Shown here one piece after another: positions 1 through 7,785 of a DNA stretch of 64,000 nucleotides (positions are counted from its first letter, which is position 1; every line of letters starts with the position of its first letter). The stretch lies in NCBI RefSeq assembly GCF_014650895.1, contig NZ_BMVV01000012.1, forward strand, positions 124,001-188,000. Reading direction: 5' to 3'. The DNA is from Streptomyces omiyaensis (GTDB taxonomy: Bacteria; Actinomycetota; Actinomycetes; Streptomycetales; Streptomycetaceae). The notes beneath the pieces were generated by a model. It had not been told where the DNA came from. It made no database searches and saw only the letters and a program-made list of their open reading frames with translations. A program made the position numbers and the translations under genes.

Positions 1-279
1 GCCAGCGGCAACCACGCGGCCGCCGCCACCATCGACCGCTACACGCCGCTGATCCGCCGGGTCGAGCGCCGGCTCTTCGGCGATTCCGGCAGCTGCGGCT
101 CCGCCGAACTGCACGCCCGCCTCATCGACGCCTGCGCCGCCGGGGACGTCGAGGAGGCCGTGCGGATCACCAGCGAGATCTGGACCGCGCTCGAACAGCT
201 CGCCGACGACGCCACCGAGGTCGCCGAGGTCACGGGCATCCCCGCGGCCTCGGGCGTCCCCGCGCCCTCGGAGCCTTAG
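1..279 (+). CDS. GntR-family (FCD subfamily) regulator, C-terminal part only
   Basis: Open from base 1 in frame 1 to TAG at 277-279; the start and the DNA-binding domain lie outside the window. The visible 92 residues are mainly helical, with a pattern (SAELHARLIDACAAGDVEEA) typical of the last helices of FCD effector domains in FadR-type GntR regulators. The gene ends 47 bp before the ACC deaminase gene on the same strand, and a GntR-type regulator next to acdS is a common actinobacterial arrangement, so I infer that it controls acdS. The C-terminal tail is Ala/Pro-rich and probably disordered. The family call rests on a short fragment. Confidence 0.65.
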   Translation, partial: ASGNHAAAATIDRYTPLIRRVERRLFGDSGSCGSAELHARLIDACAAGDVEEAVRITSEIWTALEQLADDATEVAEVTGIPAASGVPAPSEP

Positions 280-326
280 GGCCCCCTCCTGTCCCCGCCC
301 CGTCCGCCACCCAGGGAGAGCCGCCC

Positions 327-1346
327 GTGCCGATCACCGACTTCGAACGCTATCCGCTCCTCTTCGGACCCTCCCCGGTCCACCCCCTCGAACGGCTCGG
401 GCACCACCTCGGCGGCCCGTCCCTGTGGGCCAAGCGCGAGGACTGCAACTCCGGCGTCGCGTACGGCGGGAACAAGACCCGCAAGCTGGAGTACCTGGTC
501 GCGGACGCCCTCGCGCAGGGCTGCGACACCCTGGTCTCCATCGGCGGCGTGCAGTCCAACCACACCCGCCAGGTCGCGGCCGTCGCCGCCCGCGCGGGGC
601 TGCGCTGCGTGCTGGTGCAGGAGAGCTGGGTCGAGTGGCCCGACGCCGTCTACGACAAGGTCGGCAACATCCTGATCAGCCGGCTGGCCGGCGCCGACGT
701 GCGGCTGGTGCGGGCCGGCTTCGGGATCGGCTTCAAGGAGAGCTGGGAGCAGGCGCTGCGCGAGGTCGAGGAGGGCGGCGGGAAGCCGTACGCGATCCCG
801 GCCGGCGCCTCCGACCACCCGCTCGGCGGCCTCGGCTTCGCGAACTGGGCCTACGAGGTGGCGGAGCAGGAGCGGGAGCTCGGCGTCTTCTTCGACACGG
901 TGGTGGTCTGCTCGGTGACCGGCTCCACCCAGGCCGGCATGGTCGCGGGCTTCGCCGCGCTCGCCGAGGAGGGCGGCCGGCCCCGCCGGGTCATCGGGAT
1001 CGACGCCTCCGCGAAGCCCGCCGAGACCCACGGGCAGATCACCCGGATCGCCCGGTCCACCGCCGCGCTCATCGGCGTCGAGCGCGAACTCACCGGGGCC
1101 GACGTGGAGCTGGACGAGCGCTACCACGCCGGCGTCTACGGCGTCCCGGACGAGGCCACCCTCGACGCGATGCGGCTCGCCGCCCGCACCGAGGGCATGG
1201 TCACCGACCCCGTCTACGAGGGGAAGTCGATGGCCGGGCTGATCGACCTGGTGGACCGGGGCGAGATCGGCCGGGGCTCGACCGTGCTCTACGCGCACCT
1301 CGGCGGTCAGCCCGCCCTCAACGCCTACAGCGCGCTGTTCTCCTAG
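327..1346 (+). CDS. acdS: 1-aminocyclopropane-1-carboxylate (ACC) deaminase
   Basis: PLP-dependent, cytoplasmic; converts ACC, the plant ethylene precursor, to 2-oxobutyrate and ammonia. 339 residues, the normal length. Lys50 in YGGNKTRKLEYL is the PLP lysine. Residues that separate true ACC deaminase from D-cysteine desulfhydrase are present: Tyr271 (YGVPDE), Tyr297-Glu298 (DPVYEGKS) and Leu325 (YAHLGG), matching Tyr268, Tyr294-Glu295 and Leu322 of the Pseudomonas enzyme. A GGGAGAG ribosome site precedes the GTG start. It follows a GntR regulator gene closely and ends before a strong hairpin. Function is well supported; role in plant association is inference. Confidence 0.93.
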   Translation: MPITDFERYPLLFGPSPVHPLERLGHHLGGPSLWAKREDCNSGVAYGGNKTRKLEYLVADALAQGCDTLVSIGGVQSNHTRQVAAVAARAGLRCVLVQESWVEWPDAVYDKVGNILISRLAGADVRLVRAGFGIGFKESWEQALREVEEGGGKPYAIPAGASDHPLGGLGFANWAYEVAEQERELGVFFDTVVVCSVTGSTQAGMVAGFAALAEEGGRPRRVIGIDASAKPAETHGQITRIARSTAALIGVERELTGADVELDERYHAGVYGVPDEATLDAMRLAARTEGMVTDPVYEGKSMAGLIDLVDRGEIGRGSTVLYAHLGGQPALNAYSALFS

Positions 1347-1354
1347 CGCGACGC

Positions 1355-1397
1355 CGGAGTCCGGCGCCCGGGGGCGCGCCCCGGGCGCCGGACTCCG
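1355..1397. terminator. Bidirectional hairpin between acdS and the TerD gene
   Basis: Perfect 19-bp inverted repeat (arms 1355-1373 and 1379-1397) with a 5-base GCGCG loop, between the convergent ends of acdS and the TerD-family gene. No T-tract on either strand, as often seen for Streptomyces terminators. Confidence 0.8.
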
Positions 1398-1419
1398 CGC
1401 GGGGCCGGGGACCGCCCGC

Positions 1420-2658
1420 TCAGAGCGCCTGGGCGGCGGGCTTCACCATGCCCCGCACCGTCCGGGACTTCACGAACTCGCCCATCGCGGTCATCTCCCA
1501 CTCGCCGGAGAACTGCTTGATGAGCTTGGCCATCATCACGCCGGTCTGCGGCTCGGCGGAGGTCAGGTCGAAGCGGACCAGCTCCTCGCCGGTCGCCGCG
1601 TCCATCAGCCGGCAGTACGCCTTGGCGACCTCGGTGAACTTCTGGCCGGAGAAGGAGTTGACCGTGAAGACCAGGCCGGTGGCGTCGGCCGGCAGCCGGC
1701 CCAGGTCGACGGTGATGACCTCGTCGTCGCCGGCGCCCTCGCCCGTGAGGTTGTCGCCGGAGTGCCGGACGGACCCGCCCAGGATGGTCAGCTTGCCGAA
1801 GTAGCAGCTGTCCAGGTGGTTGCGCTGCGGGCCGTACGCGATGACCGAGGCGTCCAGGTCGATGTCCTTGCCCCGGTACGCGGGCTCCCAGCCGAGGCCC
1901 ATCTTCACCTGGGAGAGCAGCGGACGGCCGCCCTTGACCAGCGAGACCGTCTGGTTCTTCTGGAGGCTGACCCGGCCCTTGTCGAGGTTGATCTTGCCGG
2001 TGGCGGCCGGGGCGGCCGGGGCCGCGGCGGCGACCCGCGGGTCCGCCGGGGGAGCCGGCGGCATCGGCGGGGGAGTGAAGGAGGGCAGCGTCTGCGCGGG
2101 CGGGGCCGGCGGCGCGGGGGCGACCGGGGCGGCCGGCGCGGGGGCCGCGGCGGGCTCCTCGTCGACCGAGACGCCGAAGTCGGTCGCGATGCCGGCCAGG
2201 CCGTTCGCGTATCCCTGGCCGACGGCGCGGACCTTCCAGGCGCCGTTGCGCTGGTAGATCTCGACGACCACCAGGGCCGTCTCGCCGGCCAGCCGGGGCG
2301 GGGTGAAGGTGGCGATGACCGCGCCGCTGTCGGCGTCGCGGACGGTCGCGGTGGGCTCGATGCCCTGGAAGGTCTGGCCGGCGGCGTCCGGACTGGCCGT
2401 GACGACGATCCTCTCGATGCCGGCGGGCAGGCCGCCGGTGTCCACCAGGATCGCGTCCGGCGCCGCGCCGCCGCCGGAGCGGTAGGTGACGCCGGGGCCC
2501 GCGGGCTGGTTGTAGAAGATGAAGTCGTCGTCCGAGCGCACCTTGCCGTTGGCGCCGAGCAGCAGGCCCGAGACGTCGAGCCGCACGGGGGCGGCGACGT
2601 CCACCGCCACGCGGGGGGCGGTGAGCGGGAGGTTCGAGCCGGGGGTCATTGCGGTCAT
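1420..2658 (-). CDS. TerD-family protein with two TerD domains
   Basis: 412 residues: an N-terminal TerD domain (about 5-165) with the family opening TPGSNLPL and the DDDFIFYNQP motif, a Pro/Ala-rich linker (about 168-240), and a second TerD domain (about 240-405; DLDASVIAYG, HSGDNLTGEGAGDDE). TerD domains bind calcium through acidic residues and belong to the tellurite-resistance/stress (ter) group; the true physiological role in Streptomyces is not settled. No signal peptide or membrane segment. The ATG at 2649 (MTPGSNLPL) fits family starts better than 2658. It lies 36 bp downstream of a small co-oriented gene and may be co-transcribed with it. Confidence 0.85.
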   Translation of the reverse strand: MTAMTPGSNLPLTAPRVAVDVAAPVRLDVSGLLLGANGKVRSDDDFIFYNQPAGPGVTYRSGGGAAPDAILVDTGGLPAGIERIVVTASPDAAGQTFQGIEPTATVRDADSGAVIATFTPPRLAGETALVVVEIYQRNGAWKVRAVGQGYANGLAGIATDFGVSVDEEPAAAPAPAAPVAPAPPAPPAQTLPSFTPPPMPPAPPADPRVAAAAPAAPAATGKINLDKGRVSLQKNQTVSLVKGGRPLLSQVKMGLGWEPAYRGKDIDLDASVIAYGPQRNHLDSCYFGKLTILGGSVRHSGDNLTGEGAGDDEVITVDLGRLPADATGLVFTVNSFSGQKFTEVAKAYCRLMDAATGEELVRFDLTSAEPQTGVMMAKLIKQFSGEWEMTAMGEFVKSRTVRGMVKPAAQAL

Positions 2659-2694
2659 GCCAGGCTCAACGATCCGGGTCCCTTTGCCGTTCCC

Positions 2695-2934
2695 TTACCC
2701 GCGGCGGGTTCCGCCACCCTGGTTACGCGGATGGCTCCGCGCCTGCCGCTCGTTGCCGAAACGGTACGCCCCGGTCCAGCGGGCCATCACCAGCTGGAGG
2801 TCGCCGGACTCCGCCTCGGCCAGGAACTTCGCCGCCCGGGCGCCGCGCAGCACCCCCGCGGCGCGGCCGTGGTGGGTGAGGACGACGGAGCCGTCCTTGC
2901 GCTCCTCGTAGGCGAATCCATGGGGTTGTGGCAT
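2695..2934 (-). CDS. Small conserved-looking protein of unknown function
   Basis: 79 residues from the ATG at 2934, beginning MPQPHGFAYEERKDGSVVLT; an upstream ATG at 2970 would add 12 residues. I prefer 2934 because AGGA sits 7 nt upstream and the -10-like GATAAT (complement of 2975-2980) would place the transcript start downstream of 2970. Compact, basic at the C terminus (GNERQARSHPRNQGGG), no membrane segment, no domain I can name. Divergent from the AraC regulator gene and 36 bp upstream of the TerD gene on the same strand. Confidence 0.6.
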   Translation of the reverse strand: MPQPHGFAYEERKDGSVVLTHHGRAAGVLRGARAAKFLAEAESGDLQLVMARWTGAYRFGNERQARSHPRNQGGGTRRG

Positions 2935-2974
2935 GCCGGCATCCTGCCCGCCCCCGGACGGTTCCGTCATATGA

Positions 2975-2982
2975 ATTATCTT
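2975..2982. promoter_or_regulatory. Shared AT-rich -10 region of divergent promoters
   Basis: ATTATCTT is the only AT-rich stretch in this intergenic region. Read on the plus strand, TATCTT (2977-2982) ends 7 nt before the GTG of the AraC gene, which fits a leaderless transcript. Read on the minus strand, GATAAT is a good -10 for the small gene starting at 2934. No convincing -35 hexamer on either side. Confidence 0.5.
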
Positions 2983-2989
2983 TCGCACC

Positions 2990-3961
2990 GTGGGTGCAGC
3001 GGGTGGGAGTTTCACGACCGGGGACGTCGACGAGGCGCGTCAGGAACTCGACGTGCGCTACTACACCAGCCGGATGGACGTCGTGGACGACCACCGGTCC
3101 TTCGCGGCCCGCTTCGACATCGTCGAGTTCGGGCCGCTCGTCATCGGCGACCTGAGCTGCGGGGCGGACGTCCGGATGAGCTTCGGCGAGCTGGGCGCGT
3201 ACCACCTCAACGCCCCGCTCAGCGGCACCATGGAGATGCGCCAGGGCCGCGGCCCCGCGGTCCGGGCCACCGCCCGCGAGGCGCTCCTCCTCGACCCCTC
3301 CGGGGACACCTTCCTCGACCGCTGGAGCGGCGACGGGCGGATCCTCTCGGTCAAGGTCGGCGCCGACGAGCTGCGCGACCGGCTGGAGAGCCTGCTCGGC
3401 CGGCCGCCGCAGGGCCCGCTCGCCTTCCGGCCCCGCGTCGACATCTCGCGCGGCCCCGGCCTCGGCTGGGTGCGGTTCGCCCGCCGGGTCGCCGCGGAGG
3501 CGCTCGCCGGGGAGGGCCTCGCCCATCACGAACTCGTCGCCCGCCCGCTCCAGGAGGCGCTCCTCAACGGGCTGCTGCTCGCCGCCGAGCACCCCTGGCG
3601 CGAGGAGCTCGCCCACCCGGCCGGGCCGCGCCGCCCGGCGCCGGTGAAGCGGGCCATGGACGCGGTGCGGGAGCGCCCCGAACACCCCTTCACCACCTCC
3701 GATCTCGCCGCCCACGCGCGGGTGAGCGTCCGCAGGCTCCAGGAGTCCTTCCGGGAGTACGTCGGGATGTCGCCGATGGCGTACGTCCGCGAGGTCCGGC
3801 TCGAACGGGTGCGGGAGGAGCTGCGGGCGGCGGAGCCGGACGAGGTGAGCGTGAGCGAGGTCGCCTGGCGCTGGGGCTTCGCCCACCAGGGCCGTTTCGC
3901 CGCGCACTACCGCGAGAAGTTCGGCGAGTCGCCCTCCCGGACGCTGCGGACGGCGCCCTGA
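2990..3961 (+). CDS. AraC-family transcriptional regulator
   Basis: 323 residues. The N-terminal half (about 20-200) resembles the AraC_binding_2 type of ligand domain. The C-terminal 100 residues carry the double helix-turn-helix: TTSDLAAHARVSVRRLQESF for the first and VSEVAWRWGFAHQGRFAAHY for the second, followed by the family motif KFGESPSRTLR. Starts at GTG with no Shine-Dalgarno but a -10-like TATCTT 7 nt upstream, so a leaderless message is likely. Target unknown; divergent from the small gene/TerD pair, which makes that pair a candidate. Ends before a hairpin shared with the uronate dehydrogenase gene. Confidence 0.88.
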   Translation: MGAAGGSFTTGDVDEARQELDVRYYTSRMDVVDDHRSFAARFDIVEFGPLVIGDLSCGADVRMSFGELGAYHLNAPLSGTMEMRQGRGPAVRATAREALLLDPSGDTFLDRWSGDGRILSVKVGADELRDRLESLLGRPPQGPLAFRPRVDISRGPGLGWVRFARRVAAEALAGEGLAHHELVARPLQEALLNGLLLAAEHPWREELAHPAGPRRPAPVKRAMDAVRERPEHPFTTSDLAAHARVSVRRLQESFREYVGMSPMAYVREVRLERVREELRAAEPDEVSVSEVAWRWGFAHQGRFAAHYREKFGESPSRTLRTAP

Positions 3962-4091
3962 GCCGGGGCGTGCGCCCGCGTGCTCCTGTCGGCCGCGCAT
4001 TCCGGACAGAGGCCGCGTTCCGTGGCTCGCGGTGATCTTGGTGGCGGCCTACGGTGGGAGCGTCCGGCGCTGCCAGCGCGCGCCGTCGAAC

Positions 4092-4130
4092 CGGGCCCGG
4101 TCGGCTCCCCCGTATCACCGACCGGGCCCG
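4092..4130. terminator. Hairpin overlapping the 3' end of the uronate dehydrogenase gene
   Basis: Perfect 13-bp arms (4092-4104 and 4118-4130) around a 13-base loop that contains the TGA stop (4115-4117) of the minus-strand gene. The right arm therefore encodes the last four residues (GPGR). No T-tract. Placed between convergent genes. Confidence 0.65.
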
Positions 4131-4969
4131 CGGACGTCCGCTCCGTCCCCGTCCGGCCCCCCGGCACGCCAGCGGGGGGCCGTGGTGGTGAAGCCGCCGC
4201 CGAGGTAGACGTCGTCGGGGGTGCCCGCCGGCGGGAGGCCGTGTTCGGCGATCAGCTTCTCCGCGTACCGCTCCGAGTCGTCCCGGGGCTCGTAGCCCAG
4301 CGCCCTGGCGGACGACAGGTCCCACCACTCGCGCGTGTTGGCGGAGGAGCCGTGCACCACGGTGTGGCCGACGTCCGGCGCGGTGAGCGCGGCGTGCAGC
4401 AGCCGGGCGCAGTCGGCGGGGCTGAGCCAGAGGGAGAGCATCCGGACCGACGTGGGCTCGGGGAAGCAGGAGCCGATGCGGACGGAGACGGTCTCGACGC
4501 CGTGCCGGTCCCAGTAGAGCTGGGCCAGGTCCTCGCCGAAGCACTTGGAGAGGCCGTAGAAGGTGTCGGGCCGGTGCGGGGTGGTGACCGGCACCGGCGG
4601 CTCGCCGTCGCGCGGCCGGGGGGTGAAGCCGACCGCGTGGTTGCTGGAGGCGAAGACGATCCGGCCGACGCCCTCCTCGCGGGCCGCCTCGTAGAGGTGG
4701 TGGAGGCCGGTGACGTTCGCGGCGACGATCGCGTCGAAGTCGGCCTCCAGGGATATCCCGGCCAGGTGCACGATCGCGTCCACCCCCCGCACGGCCTCGC
4801 GCAGCGCCGCCCGGTCGGCGAGGTCGGCGACGACCGCGTCCGGGGCGCCGGGCACCGGGACGGCGTCGAGGAGGCGCAGCGCGTAGCCGTGGGCCGGGAG
4901 CAGCTCCCGCATGAGGGTGCCGACGCCGCCGGCGGCACCGGTGAGGAGGAGGGTGCGGGGTGCGGGCAT
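4115..4969 (-). CDS. udh: Uronate dehydrogenase (NAD-dependent, SDR/epimerase fold)
   Basis: 284 residues from ATG 4969, which has GAGGAG about 10 nt upstream; an upstream in-frame ATG at 5014 lacks this. Oxidises D-galacturonate or D-glucuronate to the aldarolactone, first step of the oxidative uronate route. Rossmann motif TGAAGGVG near residue 10; catalytic Ser in FASSNH (108-110), Tyr138 and Lys142 in YGLSKCFGE. Close similarity to what I recall of Agrobacterium Udh: IVFASSNH, VRIGSCFPEP, GSSANTREWWD. The C-terminal tail is Gly/Asp-rich and extra. Preceded by a consensus promoter with an IclR-type operator at its transcript start. Confidence 0.85.
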   Translation of the reverse strand: MPAPRTLLLTGAAGGVGTLMRELLPAHGYALRLLDAVPVPGAPDAVVADLADRAALREAVRGVDAIVHLAGISLEADFDAIVAANVTGLHHLYEAAREEGVGRIVFASSNHAVGFTPRPRDGEPPVPVTTPHRPDTFYGLSKCFGEDLAQLYWDRHGVETVSVRIGSCFPEPTSVRMLSLWLSPADCARLLHAALTAPDVGHTVVHGSSANTREWWDLSSARALGYEPRDDSERYAEKLIAEHGLPPAGTPDDVYLGGGFTTTAPRWRAGGPDGDGADVRGPGR

Positions 4970-5011
4970 CGGGGGGTTCTCCTCGGCTGGGACGCGGGGC
5001 CGGTCGGCGGC

Positions 5012-5029
5012 CATTCACGGACGTGGACA
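5012..5029. promoter_or_regulatory. Imperfect IclR-type operator at the udh promoter
   Basis: CATTCACGGACGTGGACA matches 13 of 18 positions of the perfect operator at 5122-5139 and spans the predicted udh transcription start (about 5022). Confidence 0.5.
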
Positions 5030-5057
5030 CGCTAGGGAGGGGCCGGGGGGTCGTCAA
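5029..5057 (-). promoter_or_regulatory. Sigma-70-type promoter of udh
   Basis: On the minus strand TTGACG (complement of 5052-5057), 17-bp spacer, TAGCGT (complement of 5029-5034). Close to the vegetative HrdB consensus; expected start near 5022. Confidence 0.7.
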
Positions 5058-5084
5058 GGTGCGGTGCGAGCAGGTCCGTTCGTC

Positions 5085-5113
5085 TTGACCCGGCAGGCCC
5101 GGAGGGTTAGCGT
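5085..5113 (+). promoter_or_regulatory. Sigma-70-type promoter of the 5178 gene
   Basis: TTGACC (5085-5090), 17-bp spacer, TAGCGT (5108-5113). Expected start near 5119, directly before the perfect operator. Confidence 0.7.
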
Positions 5114-5121
5114 GCGAGGGT

Positions 5122-5139
5122 CGTTCATGGATGTGAACG
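5122..5139. promoter_or_regulatory. Perfect IclR-type operator, CGTTCA-N6-TGAACG
   Basis: Inverted repeat with 6-bp arms and a 6-bp spacer, just downstream of the predicted +1 of the plus-strand promoter; a repressor bound here would block transcription. Same motif family as the two sites between the IclR gene and the aldehyde dehydrogenase gene at 17070-17106. Confidence 0.65.
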
Positions 5140-5177
5140 GCCGTGGAGTCGTGTGACCTGTCCTTCCGGGAGCGCCC

Positions 5178-6368
5178 GTGACCACCCCCGCCCTCCCCCG
5201 CACGGGAGCCTTCCTCTACCCCTGGGACGTCGACGGCGACCCCGCCGCCCCCGCGCTCCTCGCCGGCCTCGGCGTCCGGCAGGTCACCCTCGCCGCCGCC
5301 TACCACTCCACCCGGGCGCTCAGCCCCCGCCACCCCGCCCGACGGGTCGTCACCGCCGGGCACGCCGCCGTGCTCTACCCGCCCGACCCGGCCCGCTGGA
5401 CCGGCCGCAGGCTCGCCCCGTACCCCGCGGGCGACTGGGCCCCCGGCGACGCCTGGGGGCGCGCCGCCGAAGCCCTCGACGGCACCGGCCTCGCGGTGCA
5501 CAGCTGGGTCGTCCTCGCCCACAACTCCCGCCTCGGCGCCGAACACCCCGACACCTCCGTCGTCAACGCCCACGGCGACCGCTACCCCTGGGCCCCCTGC
5601 ATCGCCCACCCCGAGGTCCGCGCCCTGCTGGTGGACCTCGCCGCCGAGGCGGCCGTCCGCCCCGGCGCGAGCGGCACCGAGCTGGAGTCCTGCGGCTGGT
5701 ACGGCTACGCCCACCTGCACGCCCACGACAAGACCGGTGGCGTCCCGCTGGACGACCGCGCCCAGCTGCTCCTGTCGCTCTGCTTCTGCCCGCACTGCCG
5801 TCGGGGGTACGCCGGGGAGGGCGCCGACCCGGACGCGCTGGCCGCCGCCGTCCGCGCCGCCCTCGCCCCCGTCTGGGCCGGCGCCGGGCCGGCCGGGGAG
5901 CTCGGCGCCCGGGCGGCGCCCCTCCTCGCCTGGCGCGCCCGGACCGCCCGCGGCCTCCAGGAGGCGGCCGTCGCCGCCGTCCGGGCCGCCGCCCCGCCCG
6001 GCTTCCGGATCCTGCTGCACGCCGACCCGGACCCGTACCGCTGCGGCGCCGACGCCGGCACCGATCCCGCGCACGTCCTCGGTCTCGCCGACGGCGTGGT
6101 GGCCCGGCCCGGCCGGCTCGCCGCCTTCGCCGCCCACCGCCCGCCCGGCGCCACCCTCGCCGCCAACCTCTCCGTCGTCGGCGGCATGGGCGGCGCCCCC
6201 GGCCGCCTCGCCGCGGACGCCCGGCGCGCCCTCGCCGAGGGGGCCACCGAACTCCGGCTCTACCACGCGGGCCTGGCCTCCGACGGCGACCTGGCCGCGG
6301 TCCGGGCCGCGCTCGCGGAACTCGGCCGGCCGGCGCGGGCCGGACGGAATCCGAAGGAAACGCCCTAG
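5178..6368 (+). CDS. Unrecognised 396-residue cytoplasmic protein, probable alpha/beta barrel
   Basis: No signal peptide or membrane segment. GTG start with CGGGAG about 5 nt upstream. The alternating strand/helix pattern (FLYPWDV, RQVTLAAAYHS, AVHSWVVLAHNS, RILLHADPDPY) suggests a TIM barrel. Distinctive motifs are ELESCGWYGYAHLHAHDK near residue 170 and LCFCPHCRRGY near 200; Cys/His-rich patches like the second are found in some glycoside-hydrolase-like barrels. Shares a divergent promoter region and operator with udh, so a role in sugar-acid or glycoside metabolism is an inference. Its TAG overlaps the opposite gene's TAG in a single CTAG. Confidence 0.75.
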   Translation: MTTPALPRTGAFLYPWDVDGDPAAPALLAGLGVRQVTLAAAYHSTRALSPRHPARRVVTAGHAAVLYPPDPARWTGRRLAPYPAGDWAPGDAWGRAAEALDGTGLAVHSWVVLAHNSRLGAEHPDTSVVNAHGDRYPWAPCIAHPEVRALLVDLAAEAAVRPGASGTELESCGWYGYAHLHAHDKTGGVPLDDRAQLLLSLCFCPHCRRGYAGEGADPDALAAAVRAALAPVWAGAGPAGELGARAAPLLAWRARTARGLQEAAVAAVRAAAPPGFRILLHADPDPYRCGADAGTDPAHVLGLADGVVARPGRLAAFAAHRPPGATLAANLSVVGGMGGAPGRLAADARRALAEGATELRLYHAGLASDGDLAAVRAALAELGRPARAGRNPKETP

Positions 6369-7591
6369 CGTGCTTCCAGGGGGCCGGACCGGACCAGGCG
6401 GCCGTCCCGGGCCACCACCCGGCCCGCCCGGACCACCAGGTCGCGGCGGGGCAGGTCCACCACGACCTGCGGCACGCACTCGCCCTCGACCAGCATGAAG
6501 TCGGCGGGGGAGCCCGGGCGCAGATCGGCGGCGGGCAGCCCCATCAGCGCCGCGCCGCCGTCGGCGGCGACCCCGAAGCAGGCCTCCAGCTCCTCGTCGA
6601 GCCGGGCGTCCAGGGCCCAGCCGGCCAGCCAGGCCCGGTGCAGCATGTCGGCGTCGCCGTACGGGCTCCAGCTGTCGCGGACGCCGTCCGAGCCGAGGCC
6701 GACCGTCACCCCGCGCTCGGCGAGCCGGCGGAACGGCAGGACCGTCGTCTCGCCCAGCGCGACCGTGGTCAGCGCCACCCCGGACTCCGCGAGCAGCTCC
6801 GCCGTCCCGTCGAGCTCCCGGCCGGCCAGCCCCGCGACGGCGAAGGCGTGCGCCACCGTCACCTTGCCCCGCAGACCGGCGGCGCGGGTGCGGGCGGCGA
6901 TGTCGCGGATCACCGCCAGGCCCGGCTCGCCCCGGTCGTGCAGGTGGATGTCGAGGCCCAGGCCGTGCTTCTCGGCCAGGGCGAAGACCAGGCCCAGCTG
7001 GTCGCCCTCCCGGCCGCCGTCCGCGTCGAAGCCGGTCGGGTCGATGCCGCCCACATGGCTGACCAGACCGCTCGCCGCCGCCTCCGCCAGCAGCTCCGCG
7101 GTGCCCGGCGCGCGGACCACGCCGTGCTGGGGGAAGGCGACCAGCTCGACGTCGACGATCCCGGCCAGCTTCGCCGCGGCCTCGGCGATCCCCTCGATCC
7201 CGGCCAGGCCGTAGGCCGGGGCCACGTCCGCATGGGCGCGCATCGCGCGGGTGCCGAGCGCCGCCGCGTGGGACATCAGGCGCAGCGCCCGCTCGCCCAC
7301 CGGGGTGGGCAGCGACCGGGCCAGCTCCACGTCCCCGGCCACGTGGTCGGCGATGCCCGCGGCGGCGCGGCGGCGGTACCAGGGCTCGCCCCAGGAGGTC
7401 TTGTCCGGGTGGATGTGCGCGTCGACCAGGGTCGGCAGCGCGAGGCGCCCGCCGCCGTCGACCCGCTCGACGGCCACGCCCTCGGGGAGCTCGTCGACGA
7501 GCACCCCGTCGACGGCGATCAGGTCGCCGGCCGGGCCGCCGAAGGGCCGGACGTCGTGGAAGAGGGTCGCGGTGCGGGGCGTGGGGCTCAC
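6365..7591 (-). CDS. Amidohydrolase, cytosine deaminase-like subgroup
   Basis: 408 residues from GTG 7591, preceded by GAAGGAG at good spacing. Metal-dependent amidohydrolase with HxH in DAHIHPDK near residue 61, a later His in DIHLHD, HAFAV, and the metal Asp in GSDGVRDSW; order and spacing resemble CodA-type deaminases, but substrate specificity cannot be read. The C-terminal beta-sandwich segment (PADFMLVEG, VVRAGRVVARDGR) is typical. A perfect TGGTATACCA palindrome lies 32 bp upstream. It converges on the 5178 gene with a shared CTAG stop. Confidence 0.82.
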   Translation of the reverse strand: MSPTPRTATLFHDVRPFGGPAGDLIAVDGVLVDELPEGVAVERVDGGGRLALPTLVDAHIHPDKTSWGEPWYRRRAAAGIADHVAGDVELARSLPTPVGERALRLMSHAAALGTRAMRAHADVAPAYGLAGIEGIAEAAAKLAGIVDVELVAFPQHGVVRAPGTAELLAEAAASGLVSHVGGIDPTGFDADGGREGDQLGLVFALAEKHGLGLDIHLHDRGEPGLAVIRDIAARTRAAGLRGKVTVAHAFAVAGLAGRELDGTAELLAESGVALTTVALGETTVLPFRRLAERGVTVGLGSDGVRDSWSPYGDADMLHRAWLAGWALDARLDEELEACFGVAADGGAALMGLPAADLRPGSPADFMLVEGECVPQVVVDLPRRDLVVRAGRVVARDGRLVRSGPLEAR

Positions 7592-7622
7592 GGGGTCTCC
7601 TTCGGGCTCTGGCGGACCCTTT

Positions 7623-7632
7623 TGGTATACCA
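7623..7632. promoter_or_regulatory. Palindrome TGGTATACCA, GntR/FCD-type operator candidate
   Basis: Perfect 10-bp palindrome 32 bp upstream of the amidohydrolase GTG. TGGTnnnACCA-like half-sites are typical of FadR-subfamily GntR regulators. Unusually AT-rich for this region. Confidence 0.45.
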
Positions 7633-7642
7633 TGTGGACCCA

Positions 7643-7770
7643 CCGGTCCGGAGGGGTGCGGAGCCGCCGGTCCGGAGGGGTACGGGCCCGCCGGTCCGGA
7701 GAGGTACGGAGCCACCGGTCCGGAGCCGTGCGCGGCCTCGGTCCCGAGCCGTGCGGGCCCGCCGGTCCGG
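7643..7770. repeat. 24-bp tandem repeat array with CCGGTCCGG core
   Basis: The core CCGGTCCGG starts at 7643, 7667, 7691 and 7715 (exact 24-bp period), is degenerate near 7738 (CTCGGTCCCGAG), and returns at 7762. It fills the space between the phosphatase stop and the amidohydrolase upstream region. Each core is nearly self-complementary, so the transcript could fold into a series of hairpins. Confidence 0.8.
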
Positions 7771-7785
7771 AGCGGGGCCCCCTCC

